From: Monoraphidium neglectum
Taxonomy: Eukaryota > Chlorophyta > Chlorophyceae > Sphaeropleales > Selenastraceae
Direction of reading: 5' to 3'
Assembly: GCF_000611645.1 (NCBI RefSeq)
Contig: NW_014012837.1
Span: forward strand, 1-10,639
Length of the DNA stretch: 10,639 bases
Under the pieces are notes generated by a model, which saw nothing but the letters and a program-made list of their open reading frames with translations, was not told the origin of the DNA and ran no database searches. Below, one piece after another: positions 7,849 through 10,639 of the stretch. The position numbers and the translations under genes were made by a program. Every line of letters starts with the position of its first letter. The stretch's first letter is position 1.

Positions 7849-10307
7849 TCACGTGTTCTTGGCCAGCGGCCCCAGCGCGGGCGCGAGGTAGTTGGTGTTC
7901 TGCCCGGGGATGCTCGCCACGAGCTCGTAGAGCTGCAGCCCCTCGTCGGGGGTGTACTCGTAGCACACGTCGAACGACTTGTTGCGCGCCTCGGGCTCGT
8001 GCAGCGCGCGCAGGCAGATGTCCGCGACGTCTGCCGCAGACACGGGCTGGGTCACACGGTCGCCCTGGTAGAGTCAGGCGGAGACCGGGGCAAGGAGAGG
8101 GTGACAGGCAAGCATGTGCGTCAGCATCGGGCAATCTGCCAGTCGAACTTTTTGAATTCTGGTGGAAAGCGCCCGCGTTTGTGCAGGCGTTGAAGCCCCT
8201 TCCGCAATACGTGCTCCCTAGCCTGCTTTCAAGCGCGTGCCTGTGGATACGGCACAGGCGCTGCTGGTCACGCCCCCCGGGCTGCCATGCCGCCACACCG
8301 TTCCCCAGCAGGAGGCCCCGCTGCACGGACGTCTGACCCAGTAACAATTGACAAACCCGCTCAAACACGACAGGCCCGGTCAAACACAACGCACCTGGTC
8401 AAACAGGAGGGCCTTGTAGCCGCCCGGCTCGTCCACCAGCGGCCCCGGCCGGATAATGGTGTAGCCGAGCCCCGACGCGCGCAGGTGCTCCTCGCCGCGC
8501 CGCTTGGCGGCCACCAGCTTCTGCAGGTCTGCGGCGTCGATGTCGGGGCGGGGGGCCCCGGAGCAGGAGAGCAGCACCACGTCCGGCTCAACACCACCTG
8601 AAGGGTGGCGGGGTTGCCGATACAGTGAGTTTAATTGACCCAAGGGGCGATGTTGTGGTGAGCACGGGCTGCAATTGGTTGGGGGCGCAGGCGCCGACGC
8701 GTGCAACGCGAGGCTGTTGAGCGGCTGGGGGGTGGGGAGGCAGATGCCAGCAGGGGTGCTCATGCCGGCAGGCGGAAAGGCCGCGTCGGGTTGAGCCGAC
8801 GCCTTGGGCGGGCAACCACCACGCCTGAACCTCCAGTGACTGTCCACTGTCTTCCAGGCCCCAAAATGAGCTCAGAACTGTGAGCACAGGCTAGAACCAG
8901 CGCCAGCTGCTGCAGCACGTGCCCGTAATCAGCGGCGGGCGGGCCGCACGGCGCGCACCTGGCAGCGCCTTGATCCAGTCAATCTCCAGCTTGAACTTGT
9001 TCAGCCGCTGCTGGTCAGCCGCAGCCTTGGCCGCGGCAGCCGCGTCGCGCAGGCCCGACCCCGACGCTGCCGCGCGGCGCAGCTCGTACCTGGGCGATTA
9101 CAGGGGCAGGGGCGGCGGCGGGGAGGCTGCGTTAGCACGTGTGCGGGGGCGACCAAGGCTTTGGGCCGCCAAACGACCTAGCTGCCTCACCTTTTCACAC
9201 AGACGAGGTGCGCACTCGGAGCTCTCAAGCGCGAGGTGCTGTTCATTGCCTGGACCCCCGGCTCCTGCCTGCGCCCTGCGCTTCCGTGACGTCACCAGGG
9301 TCGCCGCGCCCTCAAAAGCCCACGCACCTGATGCCGACGCGCTCGATCTGCTCGGGGTCGAGCGGCGGCTGCCCGTCCTGCTCCGGCCGGAACAGGCTGA
9401 ACGGCAGCCGCACCGTGCTGTACCGCACCCTGCTGGGGAACCGCGCGACGTAGCGCCCGCCGCCGCTGGTGGTCAGCACGCACGCGTAGGTGTGGCCCTC
9501 GCCCTTGACGCGCATCGTCAGCGCCTCGCAGCCGCCGAAGCGGTCCTCGCCGCCGGGCAGCTTCGGGTTCAGCTTGGCGCCCACCTGATGGACGCAGAGG
9601 GGCGGCGCCCGCGGCCGTGATCACGGGCAGGCGAGCAAGGCGAAACAGGGGTCGCTCAAGCGCACGCCGCAGCCGCGGAGACTCCGCCACAGCGACGTCG
9701 CTCGCGGTGCTGGATCGCACGCCCGTTTGGCCCCCTGCGCGCGAATCGCGCACCTCGGCGATGGCGTTGCGCGTGAACAGGGCGCCCTCGAACAGCAGGT
9801 TGTTGTCCGAGGTGATCTCGGCCGTGGCCAGGTTGGCGCGCTCAAAGTCGCGCCCCATCGAGCCGTCCTCGCTCTGGCGGGGGCGGCACACGCGCGGGCG
9901 CGGCCAGGCGCGGGGGATGCGGGGGTTCAGGCGGCGCCGCGCGGCCTCGAAGCATTGGCTCAACCTGTCCCCGTCACCGTTGGGCAAGCGCGTCAGCACC
10001 GTCCGCCGCGCCGCGCATTCAGCCGCGACCGCACGCCCCACCGCCGACAAGCCGCCGCCGCTGCCTCCGCGAACATCGCACCCGACTCCCTGCCCCACCG
10101 TCGCCGCGCCGCCATCGCTGACGCCCCGGCCAGGTGCGCCGGGCGCCGCGCGCGCACCTGGCTGCCGACAAACTGCACGTCCCACCGCAGCTGGTGGTAG
10201 AGCTTGTTGAAGTCTGCGACCTCCTTCTTGGCGTTCGAGTTGAAGGGCTTCTTGGCGCCGGGGTTCGCGGCCGCGCTGCGGGAGCGCGCCGTGCGGTTGC
10301 GCTCGTC
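7849..10307 (-). CDS. HCF173-like psbA translation factor (CIA30 plus atypical SDR), 3' part
   Basis: The last six exons on minus are 10307-10158, 9873-9754, 9584-9328, 9089-8959, 8597-8395 and 8064-7849. They total 1077 bases, giving 358 residues, and all phases fit. HCF173 of Arabidopsis is a chloroplast protein needed for psbA mRNA translation, hence photosystem II. It is an atypical SDR with an inserted CIA30 domain. Here the CIA30-type part spans fragment residues about 75-180, with LLFEGALFTRNAIAEVGAKL, then STVRLPFSLFRP and PPLDPEQIERVGIR. The SDR C-terminal part follows: WIKALPGGVEPDVVLLSCSG (about 214-233), SGLGYTIIRPGPL (261-273), then SAADVADICLRALHEP, ARNKSFDVCYEY and a LAKNT C-terminus. 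The order and C-terminus match HCF173 as I remember it; a related plant CIA30-SDR protein is the main alternative. The N-terminal Rossmann glycine motif and any transit peptide must lie beyond the right edge. All five donors are GTGCG(C/T). Confidence 0.87.
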
Positions 10308-10639
10308 CTGCAAGGCAGGCAAGGGCGACCGCGGGGGAGGGTGGCGGGCACCGCCGCGTCAGCGGTGCAGGTTGCTTGGGTGGTGCTCGACTTTGTGTTG
10401 GGAAGCCCCTGCCGCTCCAGGCTGCAGGCTGTCCAAAAAGCCGTCTGGGCATGTCAAGGTTGCAAACTAGCGGGTGCTCCTCTGCTGCTGCCGCTGCTGC
10501 TGCTGCTGCTGCCGCTGCCGCTGCTGCTGCTGCTGCTGCTGAGGCGGCTGCTGCTGCTGCTGTTGCTGCTGCCGACGCCGCCGCTGCTGCTGCGACTGCT
10601 GTCACCGCCGCTGCTGCCGCGGCCACCGTTGCCGCCGCC
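10308..10639 (-). other. Intron, possibly with upstream coding, of the HCF173-like gene
   Basis: Directly upstream of the acceptor at 10308 the minus strand carries at least the end of an intron. I could not find a convincing donor in this 332-base stretch. One frame stays open from about 10626, through an Ala-rich segment, across the acceptor. The stretch could therefore be all intron, or an exon encoding a poly-Ala linker followed by an intron. Conserved HCF173 motifs are not visible here. Confidence 0.4.
10482..10620. repeat. CTG-rich triplet repeat tract
   Basis: About 140 bases of CTG with CCG and other interruptions on plus (CAG/CGG on minus). Read on minus it gives poly-Ala, poly-Gln or poly-Ser depending on frame. 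It lies within or just upstream of the HCF173-like gene and could be coding or intronic. Confidence 0.85.

Noticed and set aside
6905..7891. Plus-strand open frames in the gap between bL28 and the HCF173-like gene
   Set aside because: They have mixed codon use and no recognisable motif, and they overlap the 3' end of the HCF173-like gene on the other strand.
9292..10626. 444-codon open frame on minus
   Set aside because: It reads through introns and mixes real exon frames with nonsense. The conserved residues follow the spliced exon chain, and the long frame is a by-product of high GC.

Overview
This window looks like nuclear DNA of a green alga, most likely a GC-rich core chlorophyte. Four observations point there. 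The genes are broken into short exons by GT-AG introns of about 140-360 bases. Third codon positions are almost all G or C. TGTAA, the usual chlorophyte poly(A) signal, lies downstream of all four recognised genes. The gene set includes a nuclear plastid ribosomal protein with a transit peptide and a photosystem II translation factor known from plants. Species and chromosome position cannot be read from the sequence.

Layout. Bases 1-770 hold part of a plus-strand gene: one convincing internal exon (279-432) and a doubtful last exon. Bases 1245-4338 (minus) hold a complete six-exon gene for an ArsB/Lsi2-type membrane transporter of 680 residues. Its six exons join in phase only if a 7-base microexon (3584-3590), encoding the conserved Asn-Asp of the family, is included. 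Bases 4785-5324 (plus) encode plastid ribosomal protein bL33 in two exons. Bases 5854-6771 (minus) encode mitochondrial-type ribosomal protein bL28 in three exons. Bases 7849-10307 (minus) hold the last six exons of an HCF173-like protein with a CIA30 domain and an atypical SDR segment; its 5' part lies beyond the right edge. I joined all exon chains by hand. Each gives a whole number of codons (2043, 306, 600 and 1077 bases), which is strong internal support.

Arrangement. The transporter and bL33 genes diverge from a shared region of about 446 bases. The bL33 and bL28 genes converge, with their putative poly(A) signals only about 75 bases apart. bL28 and the HCF173-like gene are in tandem on the minus strand, about 1.1 kb apart. 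Three neighbours serve organelle translation (plastid ribosome, mitochondrial ribosome, psbA mRNA translation), but nothing in the sequence shows that they are co-regulated. No mobile element, tRNA, rRNA or CRISPR was seen. The most interesting signal is the 7-base microexon. Repeats (an alternating purine-pyrimidine tract, CTG/CAG triplets, a GCATGC-rich patch and a 30-base tandem duplication) lie mostly in introns and flanks.
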